The notes under the pieces are model-generated. The model made no database searches, was not told the origin of the DNA, and saw nothing but the letters and a program-made list of their open reading frames with translations. Shown here one piece after another: positions 55,626 to 64,000 of a stretch of DNA of 64,000 nucleotides. The stretch is taken from contig OX465582.1 in NCBI GenBank assembly GCA_950022655.1, positions 93,262,704-93,326,703 of the forward strand, written 5' to 3'. This DNA comes from Alentia gelatinosa (Eukaryota; Annelida; Polychaeta; Phyllodocida; Polynoidae). The position numbers and the translations under genes were made by a program. Positions within the stretch are counted from its first letter, which is position 1; every line of letters starts with the position of its first letter.

Positions 55626-56321
55626 ATAAATTCTGCAGTTTAAATAAATACAATATTAAGGCATCACGGCATCGATCTTAATTAATAAATGTGTCTTGTG
55701 TGTATATCTAATCATGGATGGCACCAAAGGATCTCAAACGGCGCATTTTGTTTTCTCCAGGCCAGCTCCTAAGTGATCGGAGTAGGCCGGAGTGAGATAC
55801 TGAGAGTTAACAGAGAATGAGACAGCGGAGGAGGACGGGGGAGGGGTTAAAACAGCAACATAATAGGCTCGAGGGGGATGGGACGTCGAAGCGGTTGTAA
55901 AAAGTCATGCAAATAAGCCAACTCGCACGTTAGGCTTTTAGCCTGCCTTTCTGAGGCTTTTCTAAGTATTTCCTTTCAGCTTGTGAAAATATTTCTACGG
56001 AAAGCAGGACAATATACAAAGACTTCATGTATGATGTTCTCAGGAAGTGGATAAATAATCGTGTTAGTAAAATATAATTATTAATATACACAGAAAGCAT
56101 ATTTGAAAATTAACACTAAACAGTAATAGAAGTATTGCATGAGTTACCGTCGTAGTAAATTAAATTTCCACGAATGAGCATTATATTTCATCCCCGTTTA
56201 TGTTTTCATACATTTAATCTCACATGACAATCTACAGATACACAGCAATATCTCGTGTGTAAAGTTCCGACCTTGCCTTTAGTATTAAATGCTTATATGT
56301 TGGGGTTATCAAATATATATA
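55626..56321. other. no gene recognised
   Basis: Contains a G-rich patch at 55830-55860 and an octamer word 'ATGCAAAT' at about 55909. Nothing else. Confidence 0.4.
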
Positions 56322-56604
56322 TGGATAATACTAGAAACAAGTAGTATGTTCATCATGGATGAATGAGCGTACAATTATAAAATAATAACAGTTAAAAGGT
56401 TGGGGTTACATTCAGGCAATGGATAGTTTTCTGTAACCGATTTGCACCCAGTTACTTGCCATTTCTGGAACTGCCTATCTTGGATCCAAATATATGAAAC
56501 ACCAGTGGGTCTTGAAGTTTTTCGGTCTTGAGTGATTGGTCATGGTCAGCTGGGCACGCCTCTAAGACCCTGAGACACTGGCACCCTCTCAGGGACCAGG
56601 GACC

Positions 56605-56974
56605 TGTTTCGGTAGTTTCGTGACATTAGGCCTAGACAGACATCAACAGCGGCACCAACAGTGCAAGCAACAGCGGACAAATATTTGTCAGGTTTCAAAA
56701 CACATGTCACAGTTAATGTCAAATATCAGCAGATCGGAGCGACCAATTTTCTTCATATTTGGAGCGATTATAGGTTATATATATTCCTTATTCATGTTTA
56801 AGTTTCATTGCTTAATTCCTAAGGGGAGTTGTCCAATTTGTCTAATACCTTTGAAACCAGACACACCGTGTTTGGGGTCTGTCTTGTCATAAGTCCCGCA
56901 ACTTGTGTTGATCTGTCCGTATGGTGTCATAGACGCCATATAGACATGTCACGAAACTACTGAAACAGGTCCCT
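56605..56974. mobile_element. family J MITE, copy J2
   Basis: Ends 'GGGACCTGTTTCGGTAGTTT' and 'GAAACTACTGAAACAGGTCC'. The interior contains 'GCGGCACCAACAGTGCAAGC'. Confidence 0.8.
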
Positions 56975-57273
56975 GTTCCACTAGTTTTGTGACATGTCTG
57001 TGACACCATACAGACATTGGGGTTGTCTAGTTTTGTGACAACATAAGTATCTGCCCTAAGGTAAAGACAGACCCCAAACATAAGAATTAGACAAATCTAC
57101 ACATCATGGACCTGTTTCACTAGTTTTGTGACGAAAGTGTTAGACAGATATGAAAAGCGGCACCAACAGTGCAAGCAAGAACGGACAAGACAAAGTCTAA
57201 CATCTAGTTCTTATGAAACCGGACACACCATCTAGGCGCCATCTAGACATGTCACGAAGCTAGTGAAACAGGT
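56975..57273. mobile_element. family J MITE, copy J3 plus a partial copy
   Basis: A partial copy starts 'TTCCACTAGTTTTGTGACAT'. A complete short copy runs from 'GGACCTGTTTCACTAGTTTT' (about 57110) to 'AAGCTAGTGAAACAGGTTC'. It supplies the empty site for C3 in J1. Confidence 0.75.
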
Positions 57274-57524
57274 TCACACTATCACAGTGAATAGATAGCA
57301 TGCAGATAGTGAAAGGAAAGTTTTCTGGAAGCACTCTGGAAGTTCAATCTAACCACTCTTACCTCTATGCGATGTATATAGCATGTGTAAGTGTATTATA
57401 TACAATTCATCATGACTTCACATTGGGCATGGCATGGTGGACGGTGAAACGTGGGTACAGGCGTTTATTGTTCAGTTAGTACTGGATTTTAAGTGGTCGG
57501 TTCGTGAGCTAATGAATTTTCGCA

Positions 57525-57665
57525 GTAGGGCCAGGGCCCGTTTAATGATCTAGGATTGGGCATGAAGACCCTTTTCTGTACCTCGTACAAGGGTTATCGT
57601 TAAATAATATTTAAGTTTGCTAAGACAGTATAAGCCGTCCATAAGGTCGTCCACATGTACGATCC
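57525..57665 (+). repeat. dispersed repeat Q, copy Q2
   Basis: Aligns with Q1 from 'GGGCCCGTTTAATGATCTAG' to 'ATAAGGTCGTCCACAT'. Confidence 0.7.
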
Positions 57666-57911
57666 TAGGTTTACTGTTTGCACCGGCCCCTGTATATAAA
57701 ATGATTATTTTTTTGAGAATAAAACCATCTATTCTAGACCTTGTACCTCTACCTCAAGCATTCTGGTTGATTTTTACTTATAGTTTCGAACTAAGCAATT
57801 ATAATTTGAGGATTTCACAGCATAATACAAAGTATTTCCAGGTACCATGTGCTTTAAAACATCTGTGCACATTGTTCCTATGACTCTAACTCTGACTCCA
57901 ACTCTGTCATG

Positions 57912-58045
57912 TGTTAGGCGGGGGTTAGGCGGGGGTTAGGCGGGGGGTTAGGCGGGGGTTAGGCGGGGGTTAGGCGGGGGTTAGGCGGGGGTTAGGCGGG
58001 GGTTAGGTGGGGGTTAGGCGGGGTTAGGCGGGGATTAGGCTGGGT
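57912..58045 (+). repeat. 11-bp G-rich array (GTTAGGCGGGG)n, 12 copies
   Basis: Twelve near-perfect units, each giving a run of three to six G, so the plus strand should fold into G-quadruplexes. The TTAGGC core is the nematode-type telomere hexamer, but the 11-bp unit and internal location make this an interstitial minisatellite. Confidence 0.93.
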
Positions 58046-58099
58046 ATGATGATTTTAGGAGTCAACTATAAGCTTGAACAGGGCCATTATATAGTAGAC

Positions 58100-58455
58100 C
58101 TGGACTGCCCACACATAGAAATTGTGTTTTAAAGTAAAATCTATTGGAAAAACTGTAAAAAAACAACATAATGCAGGGTTTAATATGTGTAATTAATCAA
58201 TTTATACTCAATCAGGTTTTATAAAGGTTTTATTTAATAAATTGGTAATATAAGATTGTATTTTTCATATAATACTGACTTGGATGGTTAATGGAAAATA
58301 AACTATGCTACCAGTAATGTCCCCATATGACAGAGACCAAAACTATTAGATAGTGGTATACGCCTACAGGTGAGGCGTATACACACGGGGAATAGGATGG
58401 CTTTGTATACGCAAAAGCATACCTATGTAAAATGTTAGTTCTCGTGTAGTGGTGC
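58100..58455 (+). mobile_element. CACTG-ended element E4, left-truncated
   Basis: The AT-rich part and 'ATGCTACCAGTAATGTCC' match E2 at 9460-9665. 'GGCGTATACACACGGGGAATAG' words match E2 at 10200-10230. The right end is 'GTTAGTTCTCGTGTAGTG', a diverged terminal repeat. Confidence 0.7.
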
Positions 58456-58799
58456 ACATTGTTCCTATACTCCATCTCTGACCACCTCTGCTCCCTATAT
58501 CGTAAAAATCGTGTATGGCCTACTGTGCCGTATGCTGTTCAAGCTCTGCATGCACAAATTAGATTTCAATGGCAATTAAAGGTAAATTCGTGTGAGTTTA
58601 GACATTTCAAAGTCTATAATAAAGGGAAAACAGACTGAGCATTCAACGCATGTGGATTGTCACTCACTCACAGCCTTGAAAATATGCCTCTCCTGCCTAA
58701 TGGCATCAGGACAAATATTTGCCCTTCCATGAGTTTATAACAGTTCACAGATTAAACGCCCAGTTAGCCATTGTCCGACCAGAGTAAGGTTGTTCTATA
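58456..58799. other. no gene recognised
   Basis: Unassigned. Confidence 0.4.
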
Positions 58800-59084
58800 A
58801 GGCCCGTTTCCATTGGCCCATTTCCCGTCACCGATCTATAGTCAGGAACCACTGACGTACTTTTGACACTGTGGACCCAATATGGAAACAACCAAAGTCG
58901 TGAAGTGCCTCACGATTTTAAATTCTGCTTAGATTATGCATTGTGGTACCACCCGCCACTGAGTGATAGCTAGGTCACTGAGTGAAATCTACTACCCTCA
59001 GCGATTTTTCTATACCGAGGCACAGTCAGTGGCACCACCGACAGACTTTCTGTGCAATCTTCGTCGGCCAGTGGAAACGGACCT
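58800..59084 (+). mobile_element. family B MITE, copy B6
   Basis: Ends 'AGGCCCGTTTCCATTGGCCC' and 'GGCCAGTGGAAACGGACCT', most similar to B3 internally, with two short deletions. Confidence 0.85.
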
Positions 59085-59267
59085 TATGGATACCCAGCAT
59101 CAAAATAATTCTGAAAGGCAATTGACCAGTTGTAAAGTCATCTGAGGAGAAGATTGTGGCGGGAACAATCTCCTAACACGTCTGTCCTGACATCCTGTTC
59201 AGTTTTGATACAATATAGAGGCCGTAAGGCACAACATGGAGACAGAGAATGAGAGACACTACGATGT

Positions 59268-59460
59268 GTTGGTGCACCCCTCTCATAAGATCTCACACTC
59301 TCTAAGTGCATTGATGTACGTCTTTAGCACGGGAGGCAGGCCAGTGGATTCTCAAGGCTCTAAGCCTAGTTCGTTAAGAATTCTTCTCCCATAGAACGTA
59401 GTGAGAGGACAGAATACCACCTAGAGAGTGTGAGATCTTATGAGAGTGGTGGTTTCATAA
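59268..59460. mobile_element. family K MITE, short copy K2
   Basis: 'CACCCCTCTCATAAGATCTC' pairs with 'GAGATCTTATGAGAGTGGTG'-like sequence at the right. The interior shares 'GGGAGGCAGGC' and 'TAGTTCGTTAAGAATTC' with K1. Confidence 0.75.
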
Positions 59461-59620
59461 CTTACACTGACAACGACTAGCGAAAAAGCCCTGGCTATTG
59501 GATGAACAGCTATGGACTGAACCAAGGTACTCCGAGTAAAGCGCCCCAAGTAAAGCGAGTTTCAAGCATTTAATCATGCATAAGTTAACCAATATTGGAT
59601 AAATTGTTATCTAATTAATA

Positions 59621-59651
59621 CCCCCCCCCCCCCCCACACACACACACATAT
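59621..59651. repeat. C17 run followed by (CA)n
   Basis: A homopolymer C tract running directly into a short (CA)n, like the tracts in the 36.6-37.1 kb array. Confidence 0.9.
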
Positions 59652-60410
59652 ACATTGAGACGTTTAAACTATTACATTGCCATGACTGTAGTCAACCGAC
59701 AGTATAGGGAGAATGGCTTTTGTGTTATGGAGGCGGCCATCTTGCCCCCCGATGCTGAACAAAACACCAGGAAGCGGGTCCAGTTATCAATGGATCTCAT
59801 CAAACATTTTCTTTTGGGGTTTGCCATAAACAGGTTTATAGCCAGGTCAAATGATTATCTATACATTATGACAGCAGGAAATAGTGGTTGTCGCCAGACT
59901 ACAGTGGCGCTATTTTACAATTTCCTGGCGGATGATGGCGGAACTAGCAATCACGCTATGCCCTATAACAAGAAGCTATTTTCAAATATTTAATATAAAT
60001 CGTTTAAGGACCAATTCTTCATGAATTTATCTACATTCTGTACCTAATTAATTTCTCGTTTCGTTTAGTCTTTATTATATTAAAATGTTCCTCTTATATT
60101 GCATAGAAGATATATTCCTATATACCTATGGCCGTACACTCTATGCTTACACCACATCCTAGGGGGTGGAGTAACTTATGCATACTACCCAAGGTTGCAG
60201 TATACTACGCAAGTTTGCAATATACCATCCAAGGTTAACACTTAGACCAATCAGATTGTCTCTTATAAAATTCATATGAAAAGCACAGTGGGGAGAAAAC
60301 ATAGAGTATTAGTTGCTCGATGAGGTTGCATCTGGCTACGGGTTTGAGGGTGGATGAGCATATAACGCTAATTGTCGTAATTAAACCACATTTGAAGGTA
60401 TATAGGAATA
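59652..60410. other. no gene recognised
   Basis: A 112-residue plus frame (59655-59993) has ordinary composition but no recognised motif. Around 60185-60235 there are three imperfect copies of 'CATACTACCCAAGGTTGCAG'-like sequence. Confidence 0.35.
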
Positions 60411-60554
60411 GGGAAACTATGTCCCGGTGAGAGAAAGTCAAAGTTACTCGGCAAGGCTTGGAAAAATTACTGCGCACGGCCAAGGCCTTGGGCAGTAATT
60501 TTTCCGAGCCTTACCTCGTAACTTTGACTTTCTCTCACCGGGACATAGTTTCCC
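60411..60554. repeat. 144-bp near-perfect palindrome
   Basis: The outer 37 bases on each side ('GGGAAACTATGTCCCGGTGA' onward) are perfectly inverted. Pairing continues with few mismatches through 'GCAGTAATTTTTCC' to a tip around 'CACGGCCAAGGCCTTG'. It would fold into an almost complete dsRNA hairpin if transcribed. Arms are unrelated to the other hairpins. Confidence 0.95.
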
Positions 60555-60653
60555 TCTATTCTTCATTAACATAATGAAATAAAAGTACTTTAAACCAAAG
60601 AAAATGTTCAGATTACAAGGAGACATCATACGAGCGTTATCATGTAATGATAT

Positions 60654-60750
60654 TCAAGCTTGTTAGATAAGACAGTCCTAGCCAACAGAACGTCGTCCAC
60701 AAGTGTTGAATAAAGTTGACTTACATCGTCCCTGGATGTCATTTGCGTAG
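60654..60750 (+). repeat. dispersed repeat Q, right part (Q3)
   Basis: 'GATAAGACAGTCCTAGCC', 'CGTCGTCCACAAGTGTTGAA' and 'GTTGACTTACATCGTCCCTG' follow the right part of Q1. Confidence 0.55.
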
Positions 60751-61754
60751 AGTTAAGCCCATAGAGTTAAGCACCCACCAACGCCGACGTTAGAAATGAC
60801 AAAATCCACTCTCCTCCCAGATATTTCGCGGCACTAGCGCTTGCTAATCTCTGCCTCAACCCAACGCTGGTTCCCTGGTATCTAAATAAGGACAGGGAAA
60901 CCAGCTAAAATTTCAGATTCAAAACAAGGCAAATGTCAAAGGTTTTGAAACTCAATTAACTCATATATTATGAGTTGTGAAATGTTGGAATTGTTAAATG
61001 AGCTTCATAGACAATCCAGTCGTTTTGTTTTCAGCTCTAAACCACTTTATCATGTGAATCCACAGTTGATTAGATTGCCCCTTCAAGTGAGCACATGTGT
61101 CATGTTTACAAAACAAAACCCAATAACACATGAGGTGTTTTCCACTAAAGAAAGTAATCCCAGAGTCTGTGTCTGGTTTGAAATAAAAAATAACAGAAAT
61201 GAGTGTATATCCTTTACCACATAAATATGTGTATCTCTATAGATAAATATAACACAAAATACTCCCCAATGCTTTCAGAATTTAGGATATTCGAAAAAAC
61301 TGGCAGATGGGACAGATTCTGTCCCAAACAGGCAGGTCGGTGCAGAGATACAAGCAGCTAGAAGAAGTAGAGCGCAGGATATCTGCGAGGAGAGTGGACA
61401 AAATCGTAGCCTATCGGGAGGAACAAAAACATAAACCATGGTCACGATTGGCTCATGATTCAATCGATGATGCAACGTAGATCTCAGGCATGATTTTAAT
61501 ATTGAAATATACTACAATATCGGAAATATGATATATATTATGATATTATTTTCAAACACTAAAACAATCAAATTGAAAAATATAACTGTGGTATAATCGT
61601 AATTCTGTTATGAAAATATTATTTTCAGACACTTAGACTTCATCAAATTATATCATATTTCCAGCGATTATATATCAATATGCGCCCTACCTAATTCCAG
61701 TATTTCATAATTCTTCGCAAATTATTTCACCCGCAAGGGATATTTTTTGGTTGA
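60751..61754. other. no gene recognised
   Basis: Frames of up to 84 residues without motifs. Very AT-rich between 61490 and 61700. Confidence 0.4.
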
Positions 61755-62002
61755 GGCCCGGCGTCCACCTACTACGATATAGCACCGATATGGTCTACGA
61801 TGCACCTCCCGATAAAGAATTAAAATCGCGTCGGAAGGTTACCTGATATCGGGGCAGTTGACCACGTTTCTGCGATTAGACACCGATAAAAACATATGTC
61901 TACAATTCTGCACCTTCCCGATATGGCACCGATTTTGACATTTTGTATCGGTGCCATATCGGGAGGTCTACAATTCTATCGTAGTAGGTGGACGCCGGGC
62001 CT
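61755..62002. mobile_element. family A MITE, copy A5
   Basis: Ends 'GGCCCGGCGTCCACCTACTA' and 'TAGTAGGTGGACGCCGGGCC'. Flanks are TGA on the left and TAA on the right (one mismatch). About 35 bp shorter than A3 in the centre. Confidence 0.87.
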
Positions 62003-62005
62003 TAA

Positions 62006-62240
62006 TCACCTCCAATAGGCTACGACAGGCTACGAAAAAATCCAACATGTTGGATTTCATCGGGAGCTCTACGATTGGTGTTTTCAATCGCAGCTAATCG
62101 TGAGGTCTCGTAGACTCAATCGCAGAAACCTGTTCCACTGCCATGATTTTTTCTGACCTCACGATAGAATCGGTATGGTGCCGGGAAGTCAATCGTAAGG
62201 CCTATCGGGACCAGAAACGGCGTTCGTGGGTGCAGGGCTT
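62006..62240. repeat. family A-related element
   Basis: Abuts A5. It has 'ATCGGGAGCTCTACGAT', 'GAAACCTGTTCCACTGCC' and 'CGTGGGTGCAGGGCTTAA', a diverged version of the family A vocabulary. Confidence 0.5.
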
Positions 62241-62384
62241 AAAGGATCTTAAATTATTCCACAGGCCCCTGGATTTATTTTTGTGGTTCATATATATCAT
62301 TCACCATATGGGATGAAAGTTGTATGTAATGTACAATGTGGCTGTTCTTTTACAAACACAACATTTATACTAATCAACTAAAGA

Positions 62385-62650
62385 TGTGACGACTGTAGAT
62401 TATCTAGCCAATAGTCGTCAGGTTGTGCTCGATTAAACAATATTGGCTGCAATAGTAATGTCTTCATAATCGCCAGGTGGTACCAAATTGCAAAATCTGA
62501 TGTAATCAGACGATTTGTAGTGATCTCTCCTTTGCCATCTACATTTGACGATTGCTAGTCCTTTAATGCTGAAAGAGATGCTATAATTTCATTATCTCCC
62601 AAAATTGTCTAATTTAAAGACTAGGTAGATTGCAACGCAATACAGGTGTT
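62385..62650 (+). repeat. dispersed repeat H, copy 3 (left part only)
   Basis: Aligns with 7045-7325 through 'GTGCTCGATTAAACAATATT', 'CTGCAATAGT' and 'AAAATCTGATGTAATC'. Confidence 0.55.
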
Positions 62651-64000
62651 GCCGTTCAACTCCACCTAATGGTGGGTTCCTAAGTTAGGCCGCCACTCGG
62701 ACAAACACGGCCGAGTCCGCCCTAATACGTATAGGAATATATAGCATTCACAGCTAGAGTGTGAACGTTGGGTGCGATTGCAGGAGTGTTTTTTTTTGAC
62801 AGCTTAGATTGCTTGAACAAACTAGGATGTTGTATTAATGAGTCTGGGCTGTCTAAACTTTATATTTGATAATCATCTTGGTTTTCACCTGGAAAAAGAT
62901 AAAACTTTTATAATTAGGCCTGCCAATATAGCAATGTATATCCAGTTTAAGTGTCCCTGTGTTATCTATATATCTATGGTATCATTGAGGTGATAAGCAT
63001 ACATCAAATTGGAGCTGGAATACCATCTAATATGATGCATTCGCTGTTATTTCTATGGATATAATGCGCATGGGTATTATAAACGTATTAAGCTTATACA
63101 CCCAGCGATTTAATGCTAAAGTATACGTTGCCAGGGGTATGTATGGCTTCAGGCATGGCGTAACTAAGCAGATAACGTGCGACACCAGTCCGTGGAAAAA
63201 AGCCTATTAGAATCAGGTTCTCAGAATGTGTTGTTACTTGATTAATCGTTGCTATTGCTAGGTATATAATAGAAGTAAAACGCATTTACCTTGTCATGAT
63301 ATCCGCACGAACATCGCATTTATTACCCACCATATCTGACAAACTATGATTCTGGTAGGATCCGCTTGGAGTTTCTCCCGCACGTAGAGACAGAGTGAAC
63401 CAGACCTAGGCCTGGAGACTGAAGGGCCACGAGAGTGGGATTCTTGAATAGTAATAAACTCAAACCGGATATTCTTAAAAAATGTGTATCTATCTATTCA
63501 AATGTACTTCTATCCTTAGGATTTCTTTCTTTCTATACTGAAAACATGATTCTTAACTGTAGTTCTCTGATCTCCTTTCCTTGAGAGAAAGCAATGAGAT
63601 CTCACCCTTTCGCTGGTGTCAATTCATACAGTTCTGATGGGCGATGATCAAGCACCTGTGTCATACGAAATGATAACCACAAGATTACGATAGTTTCCCG
63701 TTCACCCGCTAGGGGGCCCAACGGCAGTTAAAAATAAGGGGGAGGGGGTAGGTGGTAGCCAAATACGAATAAACGAAGTCGCTAGTTTTAATATCAAAGA
63801 ATGAGGTCATAGAGCGAGTTTGTTATTTTTACGAGACCCTTGAGGATGTCTGAACAAGGTAAATAATATATTTCAGTAAATAACTCCACATCACTCACGC
63901 AGCTAAAGCGCTCAGCATGCTTCCCCATCACCACAAATGCCCACCATTACCTCCCACAACTCAGGGGGCAGATCTGCCCGGGACACAACTCCGATTTGAA
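62651..64000. other. no gene recognised
   Basis: Unassigned. A G-rich patch lies at about 63737-63755. The open frames are short and lack motifs. Confidence 0.4.

Larger units (their letters stand above)
56322..57372 (-). repeat. dispersed repeat I, copy I4, split by family J
   Basis: 56322-56590 and 57276-57372 together reproduce I3 in reverse ('TTCATCATGGATGAATGAGC', 'AGACACTGGCACCCT', then 'ACTATCACAGTGAATAG'). The J2/J3 block lies between, at a point that is continuous in I3. Confidence 0.75.

Noticed and set aside
57912..58045. True telomere
   Set aside because: The unit is 11 bp, the array is short, and ordinary repeat DNA continues on both sides.

Overview
This is an AT-rich stretch of animal (metazoan) nuclear DNA in which I find no convincing cellular gene. 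Almost everything recognisable is transposon-derived or tandemly repeated. Small palindromic DNA transposons (MITEs), decayed LINE reverse-transcriptase copies, a Penelope-type terminal-repeat motif, many (TA)n runs and many ~100-180 bp foldback hairpins suggest a marine invertebrate, perhaps a mollusc or another lophotrochozoan. The species cannot be fixed from this sequence. No operons, CRISPR arrays or prokaryotic signals are present. Family letters below are local labels, not database names.

Layout. 1-8.7 kb holds unique AT-rich DNA, two copies of dispersed repeat H and the first CACTG-ended element (E1, 5871-6961). 8.5-10.5 kb is a long hairpin element (F1) split at its tip by a second CACTG-ended element (E2, 8756-10303). 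11.4-19.5 kb holds family P double hairpins, a possible Harbinger transposase relic, B and E copies, foldback hairpins and three family A MITEs, two of them head to tail with TAA at every junction. 19.7-19.83 kb is a cluster of NRF1/ETS/CTCF/E-box-like sites beside a 48-bp minisatellite (20.09-20.76 kb) that stays open on both strands. 21.9-23.5 kb is a 24-bp minisatellite split by a dead LINE fragment. 24.8-25.3 kb has three (TA)n tracts. 25.5-33.4 kb is dominated by families B, C, D and I, plus a CpG-rich patch at 28.0-28.4 kb. 33.4-34.8 kb carries four RFX/X-box-like palindromes. 36.6-37.1 kb is a poly-C array followed by a tRNA-like (SINE?) segment. 42.9-43.86 kb is a 35-bp minisatellite. 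44.7-46 kb is a cluster of foldback hairpins. 47.07-48.38 kb is an almost identical 653-bp tandem duplication. 50.4-51.4 kb holds nested MITEs. 53.2-55.15 kb is a 5'-truncated LINE with a 14-bp target-site duplication, next to a Penelope-like terminal repeat with a hammerhead-like core (55.49 kb). 56.3-57.4 kb is a J-in-I nest. 57.9 kb is an 11-bp G-rich array. 58-64 kb has further E, B, K, A and H copies and one 144-bp near-perfect palindrome.

How the parts fit. Nesting gives a relative history (C into J, A into M, E2 into F1, an unnamed MITE into B5, LINE into minisatellite). Where an empty relative can be aligned within the window, the duplicated target is TAA or TTA, the preference of PIF/Harbinger transposons. 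The most unusual pattern is a set of foldback hairpins with unrelated arms that share a similar CTCG...CGAG-type tip. The coding signals found (two LINE fragments, one possible Harbinger fragment, two unidentified coding-like pieces) are decayed or unproven.
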